NCBI GenBank assembly: GCA_029706075.1 | Contig: JAINUG010000005.1 | Location: 7,181,001 to 7,245,000, forward strand | DNA: 64,000 bases | Origin: Aldrovandia affinis | Taxonomy: Eukaryota > Chordata > Actinopteri > Notacanthiformes > Halosauridae | Reading direction: 5' to 3' | Part shown: positions 33,560 through 45,245 of the stretch, piece by piece | Numbering within the stretch: the first letter of the stretch is position 1 | Layout of the letters: every line of letters starts with the position of its first letter | Notes under the pieces: model-generated | Told to the model about the DNA's origin: nothing | The model's database searches: none | Seen by the model: only the letters and a program-made list of their open reading frames with translations | Made by a program: the position numbers and the translations under genes

Positions 33560-34295
33560 TATATTATACCATGGCCTGGGCGAATACTCTTTTTTGATTG
33601 GCCGGCAGGAGTGCGTTAAAACCGTATAATGCACAGGTAGTTCGGCCGAAGTTTAATCACCGATCTAAATGAATGCGCTATCAGGCTGTAACTATAGCAA
33701 CATTAACGAGCGGCAGGTTTGACAGCTGTGTTCTTTAATGTTGCTATGGTTACTGTTATCAACTACAAGTAACGTTACTTGTTATCAACTTGATAAACAC
33801 CAAAACACACCATGGCTGATTTTAACATTTCCTTTAATCTATTTGGAGAATACAATAATTTTGACGAATGGGATGCAGCATATGAAAAAGAAATGGAGAA
33901 CGAAAAAAAGAAGCCATGCGAAAAACGGCACAAGGAACTGACAGGACAATGAGATGTCTGGCAAGCAAGCCAGCCTTTTCGTCAAACATACTGTCAGGTT
34001 ATATTCACAAAGGTATTGACAGAAAGGTTTGCTAGCATAAAGTTTGCTTTCTGGGTCATGTCACTTGCATCAGTCAAGTGACGGGTGGTTGTCAAGCAGT
34101 GGCTAGGCAGCGCAGAGGGACTATATGAACGTCAGTAGTGAGCAAAGCATAAATAACATATTTCTTGAAAATATGAGTACATGGCACATATTATTTTGTA
34201 TTTGCGAATGCTTTTATTTAATATTGTTGGCAAATGACCATGGTATAAGCGGGATAATCAACTCGGTGTGCGTTATACGGTTTAAAGGCACTTCG
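33560..34295. mobile_element. possible small DNA transposon relic with inverted ends
   Basis: A left segment (accatgg near 33570 and gttaaaaccgtataatgcac near 33616) recurs inverted at the right (gaccatggtataagcggg near 34227 and gtgcgttatacggtttaa near 34269). The interior contains a 46-codon open frame. The superfamily is not established. Confidence 0.45.
33812..33952 (+). CDS. 46-aa open frame of unknown function
   Basis: It starts at the ATG in accATGGctg (a good initiation context) and ends at TGA 33950-33952. The product begins MADFNISFNLFGEYNNFDEW and continues into a Lys/Glu-rich tail (KEMENEKKKPCEKRHK). I do not recognise it. It lies between inverted repeat motifs of a probable small transposon, so it is more likely an element-encoded or truncated protein start than a host gene. 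It could also be a 5' exon. Confidence 0.3.
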   Translation: MADFNISFNLFGEYNNFDEWDAAYEKEMENEKKKPCEKRHKELTGQ

Positions 34296-34331
34296 CAGAG
34301 GCAACCACCTTCTTCGCCTCCACGTCGTGCC

Positions 34332-36850
34332 TTAACCCATTAATGCCCACATTTTTCCCAGAGATTTCTAATATATGATCATTTGAACAACCTTCCATAT
34401 AAACATGTTGTGCAGTTTTTTTCACTTTTTCGAGCAATGATTATTCGAATGTACGGCCACGGTGGGCACATACCTTGTAAGAACCCCTATGCAATGTTAT
34501 AGTGTATTTTGTTGAAAAATGAGAGTGAAAATGAGAGTCTTAGGCACATTGTGTCATCTCTTATCAATGAAAACTTTGTCAAATACATGATATGAAGTCA
34601 TTTAAGAGCCCAACTGTTCTCGAGAAAACGAGATAACATGGACAAACTGAATACCAGTCATAAAACGTCTAATTTTATGGAACACAACCCATATCAGGGG
34701 TAATCCTGTTCAAAATTAAAGAACAATATTCTTAAACATTAAAAAACCATTAAAAAATTTAAAACACCTATGAATTCATCTTCTTTCAGGTAAAAATAAT
34801 TCAAATATATTAAACAATTTTGTCCTGAAAACAGACAGAACATTACCATTTTAATTAAACGGATCATGTTTTTCATGTACTGTGTACTGTGATAAAAGAA
34901 ACTCAGAAATTCATAAACTGTTACAACAAGTCAACAACTGGGTCATTAGATCATCCATTTGAACATGTGTTGTGCAGTCTTTAGACTTTCCCAGTTTCAG
35001 ATTGGAGTGTGGAAATCCTTGAAACATTCAACGTGTAATGGAACATCACATTGCTCGCATGCAATAGAAGTGCGCCCACCACACTTTTGGCACCTCTGGT
35101 ACTTTCTCCCTGTTTGTGTTGGCCAGTGCTTGATGTTGTCGAATCTCCCAGCATCAATTATCTGCATTGCAAAACTTGACCACCTTCCATGCCCACGTGG
35201 CCTTTCCCCATGGCGTTGCAGAAGACTCTGGGCAACTCGTCTCTGAAAGCACAGCAGGTCTTCTTCTCCCTTCAAGACTGACCGATAATAGTACCAACTG
35301 TTGACCATTGCACTGTTCAGTGCCCAGCTGTAGATTGGCCACCACCACTTTTTGGATCGGATACTGTTCCTGTAACGTGCCACACATTAGTCATGTAAAT
35401 CAACACCTCCCATATGCATGTTATACTGGCTAATGCATGTTGACTGGGGTAGGATTGCCATGGCATGTTTCTTTTTGTTCCATCTTTGAACATTGACCGT
35501 TGAGTTTGACACTGTTTCCATGTTTGTCGCGACAGTAACCACACTGTTGTCATTCCATCTCACAAGAAATGTTCCTTTTTCAACAAGGAATTCAGATTCT
35601 CCTCTCTCCCTTCTCTTGAATCTCAGAGCTGGTGTCAGCGGAACACCAAAGAGACGGTTTTCACGGAGTGTGCCACAGCTTCCATAGCCCCTCTTGCACA
35701 TCTCATCAATCAATTACAAACTTGTAAAGAGATTATCATGATAAAATTTGCATCCAGGTGGGACATTAGCTCTCTCAGCCAAGCCAAGAACAACACTCGG
35801 TCCTTGACCCAGGCCAGTTTCAGCCAGTCGTGTGTAGGTCCCTACATATAGCTCCATCTGATAGACAAAGCCGGATGATGATGCATATCTTGTAGCCAAA
35901 GCGTATTGGCTTTCCCTTGATAAACTGCTTGCATCCATGTCTGCTGAAGTACTCGATCATCATCTCACCCACAGACAGATGTTCAACAATTGGTACTGCT
36001 TTGTTGATTTTGTTGAACTCCTCAAAAATTGGACGTACCTTGAAGAAAGGGTCATCTGTACTTTTGGTGTTGTCCACCACATGTACAGAAGCCATGATGT
36101 CATCGAACCTGTTTCTGCGCATGGCTGCTTTTATTCTGGCATTGGAGAGATCTTCATCTTCTGACCAGAGAAGACGTAGACACGAAACAGAGTTATAACC
36201 AGAGGTCAAAAGTATGCCATAGAATGTGAGCAGCTCATCTTCCCCCAGATTTAGTGAGGTTTTACCTTTCTGTGCGTCATACATATTTGACATTTCAAGG
36301 GTAATATCGCGCAGAGATTTGGGGTAAAATGTGAGAAAAATCTCAGCAGGATAATTTGAGGTTACAATGGGGTTCGTTGTTTTAGGTTTAAAGGGAGGAA
36401 TGTGACAACCACTCCTTTGGTACTGTGAATTTCCGGTCTTTGTTTTTGGTTGCTTGCAATATGCACTTCTTTTTAGTTGGTGGACAGTATTCATCATTGT
36501 CTGCAGCATGGACTATCTCTTCTGACTGTGTAGACACATTCTCTTCAGTTACATGAGATTCTGCATCAGTACCTGGCTCTGTATGTACCTCATCAATATC
36601 TGGCTCTGTAAGTACTTCATCAATATTTGGCTCAGTACCTGGAACTAAAGGTAATAAAACCTCAATGGCATGGGTTGATCCTTGTCCCTTAAGCAACCTT
36701 GATGGCAGGCGTTTGAAATCACCACTTGTGTCATTGTCAGAGCCATCACTGTCATAGTCTGTGTCAAGAGCATTTTTCTCAGACTCTGGCACGACTGTGA
36801 TAGTTGTGATAGTCTGCTGGGGATAATCGTTGTCAAGAATGTCCAAAACC
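34332..36850 (-). mobile_element. piggyBac transposon, inactive
   Basis: The left edge may be the TTAA at 34332-34335, followed by cccattaatgcccac, as expected for a piggyBac end. The right end is not clear and a Tc1 sits just beyond. The transposase lies on the minus strand in at least four frame pieces between 36846 and 34997. Confidence 0.75.
34997..36846 (-). pseudogene. piggyBac transposase (PGBD-like), broken
   Basis: Domain order on the minus strand: an acidic N-terminus (36388-36846; DTDYDSDGSDNDTSGD), then the DDE_Tnp_1_7 core in 35820-36509 ([32 protein letters not shown]-type region [16 protein letters not shown]), 35714-35938 (CKFYHDNLFTSL), 35387-35713 (ISQYNMHMGGVDLHD), and the C-terminal Cys-rich domain in 34997-35383 (CQKCGGRTSIACEQCDVPLH). 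Of the three catalytic Asp, the second (HDN) and third (GGVD) are present. The first, expected as VDEMMI, reads VGEMMI (Asp to Gly). Together with frameshifts and a stop before 35713 this makes it non-functional. Confidence 0.85.
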
Positions 36851-36969
36851 TCTGCTAAAGTGTACCTGAAAGTCAGTAATATTAGACGATTACTGAAGAA
36901 ATAGTGTTTTAATTTATATTTATTACATAGGATTACACCCGCTAAGGTAAAAATGCCTTTAGATATGTA

Positions 36970-38577
36970 CAGTCATGAGAAAAAATTAGGACACCCTATG
37001 AAAACCTTTGTCTTCTTCACATATTCAAACATATGGACATTTGATATTCATTTGAACAATATTGAAAAATTGAGGTAATATAACTAAACAAATACAACTG
37101 AAACAAATTATTTTAAAAATGATTGGTAAAATGTGATTAATAGAAATGCAATCTTCTTGTGAGGAAAAGTTAGGACACCCCACATTTAGTTCCACTTAAA
37201 ATGCCTACAATTATAATCAAGAGCACTACATCAGGTGCAAATGTTTAGAACATTGTTACAGAGGATTTTGGAGGAGCCTGTCCTATTTAAACCTCAGACA
37301 TTTAGTTTGGTTTGCTCTTGATTGTTGAAGTGAGTTGCATCACCATGGCGAGATCAAAAGAGCTCTCTGAGGCCTTCAGAAGAAAAATTGTAGATGCATA
37401 TGAGTCTGGGAAGGGATATAAAAAGATCCCCAAACAATTCGAAATTAGCCATTCCACTGTCCGGAAAATGGAGAACATTTAAAACGACCACCAACATGGC
37501 CAGGTCAGGCCGCCCAAGCAAGTTCAGCCCAAGAGCTGACCGAAAGATGCTTAAAGAAGTCTCCAACAATCCCAGAATGTCATCACGGGACCTACAGGTA
37601 TCTCTTGCCACAATTGATGTCAAAGTACATGCATCCACCATAAGAAAGAGACTGAACAAGTTTGCATTACATGGGAGGTGTGCAAGGAGGAAACCCCTGC
37701 TGTCAAAAAAAAAAAAACATCAGGGCAAGACTAAAGTTTGCCAGAGAACACCTAGAGAAAGACCAGAACTTCTGGAACAATGTGCTTTGGACAGATGAAT
37801 CCATTTGAACTATTTGGGCACAGTAAGAGTAGACATGTTTGGCGCAAAACCAAGACAGCATTTGAGAACAAGAACCTCATACCAACTGTGAAGCATGGGG
37901 GTGGAAATGTCATGGTTTGGGGCTGCTTTTCTGCAGTAGGGCCTGGTCAGCTCACCATCATAGAATCCACTATGAATTCTGTATTGTATCAGAGGGTGCT
38001 TGAGGAAAATGTGAGACCATCTGTTCGAAAGTTGAAGCTGAAGCGGATGTGGACCATGCAACATGACAATGACCCAAAACATTCCAGTAAATCTACCAAG
38101 GAATGGCTCAAGAAAAATAAATTGAGAGTTCTGGAATGGCCAAGTCAAAGCCCGGATCTTAATCCTATTGAGATGCTGTGGATTGATTTGAAACTGGCTG
38201 TGCATGCAAGACACCCTCGAACATCACACAGCTGAAAGAATTCTGCAAGGAGGAGTGGGAAAAACTTTCTCCCAATCGATGTCAGAGACTTGTAGACAGT
38301 TATAAGAAACGTCTAATTGAGGTTATTTCAACCAAGGGGGGCAATACTAGCTATTAGGGCATAGGGTGTCCTAACTTTTTCCTCAGTAGGAATTGGCATT
38401 ATTGTTAATTTTTCATTAAATAAATGATTACAAAGTTACATTTTCATTGTTTCTTGTTCAATTACATCCCCTTTATCTATAGATATTGTTAGAAAGAAGA
38501 TACAATATTGATATGTCCATATTTTTAAGAGAATAACTTAATATTTTGGGGGGTGTCCTAACTTTTTCTCATGACTG
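36970..38577 (+). mobile_element. Tc1/mariner element with intact terminal repeats
   Basis: Inverted ends cagtcatgagaaaa...ttaggacaccc (left) and gggtgtcctaac...tctcatgactg (right) bound 1608 bp, with TA on each side (36968-36969, 38578-38579). It inserted beside or into the 5' flank of the piggyBac element. The transposase is frameshifted. Confidence 0.9.
37345..38358 (+). pseudogene. Tc1-like transposase, frameshifted
   Basis: It starts at ATG 37345 (MARSKELSEAFRRKIVDAYE). The paired helix-turn-helix region follows with a break near 37480, then KRLNKFALHGRCARRKPLLS in 37394-37798. A second break follows at an A-run near 37710-37790. The catalytic part is in 37780-38235: FGQMN (near the first Asp), [34 protein letters not shown] (second Asp) and [13 protein letters not shown] (Glu). 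The C-terminal end lies in a further frame to about 38358. At least three frameshifts make it inactive. Confidence 0.85.
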
Positions 38578-38699
38578 TATATGCCCAAACCTTAAAAGGG
38601 ATTTGCCCACCGGCCACTTTAGTTGCTGGGCGCATTTCCGAGTAAATATACAAAAAATATAATATATGGATCTGTCTCCGATGACACAATTTTTATTTT

Positions 38700-39030
38700 A
38701 CTAGCAAGTATTTCACTAGCCATCTAAGCAGGCAATACATATATTATATTCATAGCTAGGCATCTAACTTAGCTGTACATCTGAACAGACAATGCATATT
38801 ATTATCTTCGTAGCTAGCTGGCTATATAATTCATATATTATGTTCGTAGCTAGCCACCTAGCTGTAATGTAATGACTTCCATATATTATATTCGTAGCTA
38901 GCCAGCTAACTTAACTGTACAGCTGAACAGACAATGCATATTATTATCTTCGTAGCTAGCTGGCTATATAATTATAATGACTTCCATATATTATGTTCGT
39001 AGCAAGGCAGCTAACTTAGCTGTACAGCTT
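38700..39030. repeat. minisatellite-like tandem repeat (~140-bp period)
   Basis: Units combining gcatattattatcttcgtag, ctagctggctatataat and acttccatatattat repeat at about 38800 and 38935, with partial units on both sides. No coding potential. Confidence 0.7.
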
Positions 39031-39171
39031 ATTCGTAGCTAAATGACATCACCCGGACACCCCGGACACATTCTTCTGGGTTTTCTCACTCAGGAATGCG
39101 AGCTCGTCATGTTGGCATAGCAACCGCAGTCCAAAATTCCAATGACATCACCCGGACACATTCTGGCATGA

Positions 39172-40146
39172 CAGTGGCGGCAGAAAATTTTGGTTGGGGG
39201 TGCTAAGGGGGTGCTTTATGGTTGTGAGGGGGTGCTCATGAAATGTAGACACCCGTGCAGGTCACGGGCGCGCAGACCACGGCTATCAAGGCTACATTAC
39301 TACGCATAATGTTTAAACCATCTAGTCAGATATTACAGCACGGCTACTACAATAAGCATGCTATGCGTTGATTTAGCTTATGTACTGCCATCCCACGCAC
39401 TCAAAAAGTAATACAATGGCCCAGACCCTAAATACCAATAGCCAGGAAAACATTGCCACAACATGACAGATAAACACTAATTAGACCATCTCACTCATTG
39501 CAAAATCAACGGGAGCTTGTGTTGGCTCGATTTCTTTTAGTTTTTTAGGAAAAGATCATGAGGGACGGAGCCCGAAAAAAAATTGTACAGCACCTGCACT
39601 GATTCAAAGAACTCTGCCACCGGTTGTATGTTTTTAACGCAGTCCACCAAAACAAGATTTGGACGATGGGCGTGGCAATGGATATACAGTGCCTGTGGGA
39701 CATATTTTCAGAATGTATCTGCTACACCGTTATGACAGCCTGACATAACGGCTGCGCCGTCATAGCATTGAGCAACGCACGTATTGGTCAATGTTGCATT
39801 TATTAAGTGTCCGTTTGATTGTTTTTAAAAGCGAATCAGCGTCTAATCCATCGGCTGGAATGAAATGTAGGAATTATTCTAGTACAACATCATTGTGCAA
39901 ATAGCGTGCCACCACAGACACCTGTTCTTTTTTGCTGACGTCCTTACTTTCGTCGAATATCAATGCAAACAGTCCAGTTTCCTCAATTTCACTGCTTATT
40001 TGCTCCCTAACCATATTTGCCATAATGTATATAATGGTGAGTATACTTCGCATTTCTGGGATTGTCTGATGTTTTTGCGCAACAGTTTTGTCGAACTTGC
40101 CAATAACGTGTAAAAGGTCAATGAAGTTTAATGTTCGCGATGGCAA
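39172..40146 (-). pseudogene. hAT transposase remnant (ZMYM/TTF-type)
   Basis: The left edge carries cagtggcggcagaaaatttt, a hAT-type end. On the minus strand 39874-40146 reads HVIGKFDKTVAQKHQ and GLFALIFDESKDVSKKEQVS (the IFDES/D motif and VARYL context). Around 39660-39790, in other frames, come QCYDGAAVMSG and HCHAHRPNLVLVDCV. These match the RNase-H-like fold of hAT transposases related to ZMYM1-like genes. The element is broken by stops and lacks its 5' part. Confidence 0.75.
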
Positions 40147-40149
40147 CGT

Positions 40150-40362
40150 ATCGTGTATCGTACGTTGGCTAGTTATAGGTACTATCGTCTCGCGAGCCTT
40201 TTTGTAGCCCGTCCAGCCTGTTCTGTTTTGCCAGCTTCCTGTCTGTTTCTCCAGTTACCCTTTTGTTGCACTCAGCCATTAAACGCCTCCTGTGTGGAGT
40301 GCAATTCAAGTTCTGTTCCAGAGTCTGCATTTGGGTCCAGGTCAGCATCTACATCATAACAA
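40150..40362 (+). repeat. possible LTR 3' fragment
   Basis: It ends with ctgcatttgggtccag ... tcataaca, a common terminus of fish LTRs. No matching second LTR, internal region or target duplication was found. Confidence 0.35.
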
Positions 40363-40689
40363 ACCTGAGGCAATATTTTTTAACTAATATATACTGTATG
40401 CTATATGTTGTTAGAGTAGAATAAGAGGAATACATAGTTGATAAATATATGTGCTTTAAACAAGCTTTGTTAAAATTGTTAAAACAGTGTAGGAAAAACA
40501 AATGAAATAAATTAACCATCTGTGGTTATAGTCAGTTGGGTATTACACAAAACAACAGATCTACCACAATATACAGTCAGTTTACCGCTTACCTTTGTAC
40601 CATTTCAGGTTATTCACTGGACTTGAATTGCTTACATTTCTGTAAAAACTGGAAAATGGGGGTGTTCTAAAACTTTTGACCGGTAGTGT

Positions 40690-41650
40690 ATATAGATTAT
40701 ACTTTATTAATCCCCACAGGGAAATTGGTTTGTCTATAGCAGCATACAAACACAAAAAACACATTAAAAACACACAAACATATAAAACAAATAAAAACTA
40801 AAAGTCCAGTCAATTAAAAAATGCAATAAAAGTAATCTGGATATTATATTAAAAAAGCTAAAATCACAGGACTGTTCTATCTTGTCCCCACATCTAGTCT
40901 GATTAAAACAGCGTATGGCTAAAGTAAAAAATGACCTCTTAAACCTCTCAGTGGAACACCTGGGGTCGATGAGGCACCCAGTGAAGGTGCTCATCTGCCA
41001 TGCTAAGGCAGGGTGGTGTGGATGCAGATAGTTCTGCATAATGCATTTTATTTTATTTTATCCAGCCTACCCTGTACTCTGACCTCCAGAGGGACCAGTG
41101 CCACACCAATAGTGGAGCCTTCCTGTACTCCCTGTCATCTCCAGCAGTAATACAGCCAATGAGGGACGTGTCGTCAAAAAACTTTTGGAGATGACAATTT
41201 TCCTGGTTGACCAGGAAGTCAGTAGTGTACAGAGTAAACAATAACGGTGAGAGCACTGTTCCCTGTGGAGCCCCTGTATTACAGACCACCACCTCTGATG
41301 TGATGCCGTTCAGTCAGACAAACTGTGGCCTGGCCAGGAGGTAGTCGTATATCCAGTTGACCATTGGGGGGTGCAGTTTCATGTTGGAGAGTTTAGTCCT
41401 GATGAGATATGGCTGGATAGTATTAAAGGTGCTTGAGAAGTCAGAACATGACTCTGACTGAGCTGCCGGCCTTCTCCAGGTGGGAATACATCCTATAAAG
41501 CATGACCATAATGGCATTCTCCACATTGATCTTGGCCTGGTAGGCAAATTGCAAGGGATCCAAGAACTCGCTAACCTGCTCCCTCAGATGTGTTAAAACC
41601 ATTCTTTCAATAATCTTCATTATGTGAGATGTGAGGGCCACTGGTCTAAA
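40690..41650 (-). mobile_element. Rex1-like non-LTR retrotransposon, 3' part
   Basis: On the minus strand, fragments in several frames show RT motifs: HIMKIIERMVLTHLREQV and DPLQFAYQAK (41441-41641), SDFSSTFNTIQP (41314-41547), APQGTVLSPLLFTLYTTDF and QKFFDDTSLIGCI (41053-41292, with FDD in place of the usual YADD/SDD). The tail aatttccctgtggggattaat at 40690-40720 is typical of such elements. It is 5'-truncated and frameshifted. The Rex1 label is from memory of motif wording. Confidence 0.7.
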
Positions 41651-41976
41651 ATCGAGGTGAAGTGAAGTGTATCCCGCTGAATGACTTCTTTATAAATCAG
41701 TTTTATCATGCTGTGTTGTGTGAACTGTTGTTGCCGTTTAACTGCTGCAAGCATGGCTATAATATGGTATCCAATTTATATTGGCTAATTACCATACAAT
41801 TAAATATCTGTTTATGTGTTGCATATATATACCATTTATGCAATGATATTTGCTTTTCAGCTAATGTCACACTCAAATAAGAGAGAAAGCTGAAAGGTCC
41901 AAGTGAGATGCATAACGTTGTTGGTCCAGGTCCTGAAGTTATGGTTGTCACATGGGGAGGGCAGTGCTTAAACCCC
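41651..41976. other. non-coding, nothing recognised
   Basis: No gene or repeat boundary was seen between the Rex1-like remnant and the sushi element insertion site. Confidence 0.4.
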
Positions 41977-41981
41977 AGTGT

Positions 41982-42580
41982 TGTGATGGAGGGTTAAGTG
42001 ATTGGAGTCAATCGCAGAACCCCGGAGGTATCGATAAGTTAAGCTGTAAGCCTACAGCCTAACCACAAACTCTGAATAACAGAGAATAGGATAAATAATA
42101 ACAAAAAGGGGGAAACAGAAAATATCACCCAACGGGTGATTAAGTGCCACAAAGACACAAACAAAACGAATAACTGATCCACCGACACCGGGTGTCTGAA
42201 TGAAATGATAAACGGCTAGAAGAGCCAAATAACCAATGAAAGAAATGAAACCCGAAACACAGTCCACAGACTGCCTAACCGGAAACCAAACTAACTCAGG
42301 GGAGCGAGTAAGTTTCCTAAATCAGGTAACATAAAAGAAGTCCTACATTTACTAAATGAGATTTCTTGATTCCTAAAGTAAGTGCTTTCAGTAGTATCTT
42401 TAAAAAAGACGCTACCACCTTACCGGCTAAATCGTAATGAAGGCTTACGATTTCGCACAGAGAACGAACCAGGAGCGAGAATTTATAGGGAGGTGATTAC
42501 TAAACGAAACCAGCTGGACACACCTCTCAAGATGGCGCAACACCGCCATCTGGTGGTGGTTCAGGGGAACAACCGTGACA
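41982..42580 (-). repeat. 3' LTR of the sushi element
   Basis: 599 bp, beginning TGTGATGG and ending CCGTGACA on the plus strand. It is nearly identical to 47260-47857. Confidence 0.93.
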
Positions 42581-42582
42581 GG

Positions 42583-42593
42583 ACCCCCCCCCT
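42583..42593 (-). other. polypurine tract
   Basis: On the minus strand AGGGGGGGGGT directly precedes the 3' LTR by two bases. This is the expected site for plus-strand DNA priming. Confidence 0.75.
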
Positions 42594-43368
42594 AAGGGAC
42601 GACTCCTGACGACCCTTCAGAACCACGCCGGTGAAAATCTTGGATCAAAGATGGATCCAAGATGTGCCGGGACGGGACCCAACTGCGCTCCTCAGGACCG
42701 TAACCCTCCCAGTCCACAAGGAACTGAGTTCCCCTGCCTACTCGCCGCGAGAGGCCACAATACTCCGTACCGTGTAAGCAGGACCCCCTCCAATGATACG
42801 AGGCGGCGGCGGGTGCTTCGGGAGGCGCTAAGGCGCTAATAAGTAGTGGTTTTATGCGGGATACGTGAAACGTGGGATGTATCCGCATGGATTGTGGGAG
42901 CTGTAAACGAACGGTGACCGGGTTAATTTTATGGATGATTTTGAAAGGTCCAATAAAGCGCGGCGCGAGTTTCCGGGACTCTACCCGTAACGGCAGATCC
43001 CGAGTAGAAAGCCACACCCGTTGCCCCACCCGATACGATGGAGCAGCCCGTCGACAACGGTTAGCAAACTCCCTCTGGCGATCCACGGCACGCAACAGTG
43101 CCGCCCGAACCCTCCGCCAGGTGGCCCGACAACGTCGCACAAAGGCCGCTGCGGAGGGCACCCCTGCGTCACCCCTCCAGCTCAGGAAACAGAGGAGGTT
43201 GAAACCCAAATTGAGCCTCGAACGGAGAGAGACCAGAAGAGGCATTACGCAGGGTGTTATGGGCGTACTCCGCCCAGGCAAGATGCCGACTCCACGATGT
43301 GGGATTGGAGGAGGCCAGACACCGGAGAGTGTTCTCCATAGTCTGATTCGTGCGTTCAGTCTGTCCAT
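42592..43368 (-). CDS. integrase C-terminus and chromodomain
   Basis: This is the last coding piece of pol. After the integrase core it has the basic region ([20 protein letters not shown]), [16 protein letters not shown] and [10 protein letters not shown] (the integrase C-terminal SH3-like part). It ends with a chromodomain: [31 protein letters not shown]. The chromodomain probably targets insertion to particular chromatin. The frame differs from the preceding piece by one extra G in a G-run near 43186. The true protein part starts about there; upstream codons in this frame are spurious. Confidence 0.88.
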   Translation of the reverse strand: MDRLNARIRLWRTLSGVWPPPIPHRGVGILPGRSTPITPCVMPLLVSLRSRLNLGFNLLCFLSWRGDAGVPSAAAFVRRCRATWRRVRAALLRAVDRQREFANRCRRAAPSYRVGQRVWLSTRDLPLRVESRKLAPRFIGPFKIIHKINPVTVRLQLPQSMRIHPTFHVSRIKPLLISALAPPEAPAAASYHWRGSCLHGTEYCGLSRRVGRGTQFLVDWEGYGPEERSWVPSRHILDPSLIQDFHRRGSEGSSGVVP

Positions 43369-44602
43369 TGGTCTGAGGGTGAAAACCCGAAGACAGACTG
43401 ACCGACGCCCCTAAAAGGGAACAAAAGGCCCGCCAGAATCTGGCCGCAAACTGAGGCCCCCGATCGGACACCACGTCCTGCGGCAACCCATGAAGGCGAA
43501 AGACATGGTCCACCATCAGGCGAGCTGTCTCGAGTGCGGATGGCAGTTTAGGAAGCGGAATGAAGTGGGCTGCCTTCGAAAACCTGTCCACCACTACCAG
43601 AATGACCGTAAGACCGTTCGAACTTGGTAGGCCGGTGACAAAGTCCAAGGCAATATGGCTCCAAGGACGATGCGGAACGGGTAAAGGCCGAAGTAGCCCA
43701 GACGGTGCCAGCTGTGAGCCCTTGTTGCGAGCACAAACAGTACAGGCTGCCACAAACTCCCGCACATCCTTCTCCATCCCCGGCCACCAGAACCGTCTGC
43801 CCAGGAAATCGCGCGTACGATGTATGCCCGGGTGACCCGTGAGCCGAGAGGAGTGCCCCCACTGAAGAACTTGGGCGCGTGCTCCTGACGGAACAAAGAG
43901 ACACCCCCAAGGACCCCCGCCAGGACCCGGCTCAAGGCGCTGAGCCTCGTGCACCACTTTCTCTATCTCCCATGAGACCGGGGATAGAATTTGTGCTCCT
44001 GGGATAATGGGTGTGGGTGGACGGTCCTGCTCTGACCCATCGTACAAGCGGGAAAGAGCGTCCGGTTTAATGTTTTTTGAACCCGGACGGTAGGTCAAAA
44101 TAAAATTAAACCTAGTAAAGAATAATGCCCAACGAGCTTGCCGTGAATTACGACGTTGAGCACCCTGGATGTACTCTAAATTTTTATGATCCGTCCAGAC
44201 AGTGAAGGGATGTTCCGCCCCTTCAAGCCAATGACGCCATTCCTCCAGCGCCATTTTAACCGCTAATAACTCCCTATCTCCTACATTGTAATTCCTCTCG
44301 GCAGGCGAAAGGCTCCGAGAAAAATATGCGCACGGATGAACCTTTTTATCCATGGCCGACCGCTGGGACAGAATAGCCCCTACCCCTAGCTCAGAGGCGT
44401 CAACCTCTACAATGAAAGGTAATGAAGGATTGGGAGAAATTAAAATAGGTTCAGAACAGAATCTTCTTTTTAGTTCAGCGAAGGCCGCCTCCGCTTTAGG
44501 GGACCATTGGAACCGAGAAGAAACAGTCTTTTTTGTAAGCGCCGTGATGGGCGCGACCACTGAACTAAAATTGCGGATAAACCGTCTATAAAAAATTTGC
44601 AA
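43169..44602 (-). CDS. RNase H and integrase of the sushi element
   Basis: Residues ~1-170 are the RT connection and RNase H ([49 protein letters not shown]). Residues ~230-290 form the integrase HHCC finger ([18 protein letters not shown] ... CTVCARNKG). Residues ~305-470 are the DDE core: [13 protein letters not shown] (Asp), [13 protein letters not shown] (Asp), [15 protein letters not shown] (Glu). All three catalytic residues are present. It is separated from the RT piece by one extra T in a T-run near 44587 and from the chromodomain piece by one extra G. Confidence 0.92.
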   Translation of the reverse strand: MQIFYRRFIRNFSSVVAPITALTKKTVSSRFQWSPKAEAAFAELKRRFCSEPILISPNPSLPFIVEVDASELGVGAILSQRSAMDKKVHPCAYFSRSLSPAERNYNVGDRELLAVKMALEEWRHWLEGAEHPFTVWTDHKNLEYIQGAQRRNSRQARWALFFTRFNFILTYRPGSKNIKPDALSRLYDGSEQDRPPTPIIPGAQILSPVSWEIEKVVHEAQRLEPGPGGGPWGCLFVPSGARAQVLQWGHSSRLTGHPGIHRTRDFLGRRFWWPGMEKDVREFVAACTVCARNKGSQLAPSGLLRPLPVPHRPWSHIALDFVTGLPSSNGLTVILVVVDRFSKAAHFIPLPKLPSALETARLMVDHVFRLHGLPQDVVSDRGPQFAARFWRAFCSLLGASVSLSSGFHPQTNGQTERTNQTMENTLRCLASSNPTSWSRHLAWAEYAHNTLRNASSGLSPFEAQFGFQPPLFPELEG

Positions 44603-45245
44603 ACCCCAAAAAACGCTGCACCTGTTTTACAGAGACCGGAGCAGGCCAATCCTTGACCGCAGTCACTTTATTGGGGTCCATTTGGATCCTGCCCTCTGCG
44701 ACAATGAATCCTAGAAAGGAAACTGAAGGTACGTGAAACACACATTTCTCTGCTTTAACAAATAATTGGGCTTCTAACAAGCATTTTAATACCTGTCTGA
44801 CGTGTTTCACGTGCTCAGAGAGAGAATTGGAGAAAATCAAAATGTCGTCAAGATAAACGAACACCGATTTCTCCAACATCTCTCTGAGTACGTCATTAAC
44901 AAACGCCTGGAAGACAGCCGGCCCGCACGTGAGGCCGAATGGCATAACCAGGTATTCGTAATGACCATTGTGCGTATTAAATGCTGTTTTCCACTCATCA
45001 CCCTGACGGATGCGAACCAAATTATATGCGTTGCGAAGGTCCAACTTGGAAAAAATAGACGCTCCTTGGAGACGTTCAAACGCGGAGTTCATAAGTGGAA
45101 GAGGATAACGATTCTTTATGGTAATATTATTTAACCCTCTGTAATCGATACACGGTCGTAATCCCCATCCTTTTTCCGACAAAAAGAACCCCGCCCCAGC
45201 AGGAGACGTGGATGGCCTGATAAAACCATTAGTTAGAGATTCCAA
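44586..45245 (-). CDS. reverse transcriptase of the sushi element
   Basis: This covers the RT palm and fingers: [35 protein letters not shown] (catalytic Asp), [19 protein letters not shown] and [14 protein letters not shown] (YLDD active site), then the thumb ([17 protein letters not shown]). No ATG starts this frame because it is a continuation of pol, entered through a one-base shift near 45240. Confidence 0.92.
   Translation of the reverse strand: MESLTNGFIRPSTSPAGAGFFLSEKGWGLRPCIDYRGLNNITIKNRYPLPLMNSAFERLQGASIFSKLDLRNAYNLVRIRQGDEWKTAFNTHNGHYEYLVMPFGLTCGPAVFQAFVNDVLREMLEKSVFVYLDDILIFSNSLSEHVKHVRQVLKCLLEAQLFVKAEKCVFHVPSVSFLGFIVAEGRIQMDPNKVTAVKDWPAPVSVKQVQRFLGFANFL

Noticed and set aside
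36850..38600. Right terminal repeat and TTAA of the piggyBac element near 38592
   Set aside because: A TTAA is present after the Tc1, but the adjoining sequence is not a convincing inverted match of the left end.
42872..43414. 180-codon plus-strand open frame
   Set aside because: It lies antisense to integrase and chromodomain coding sequence of the sushi element and shows no independent similarity.
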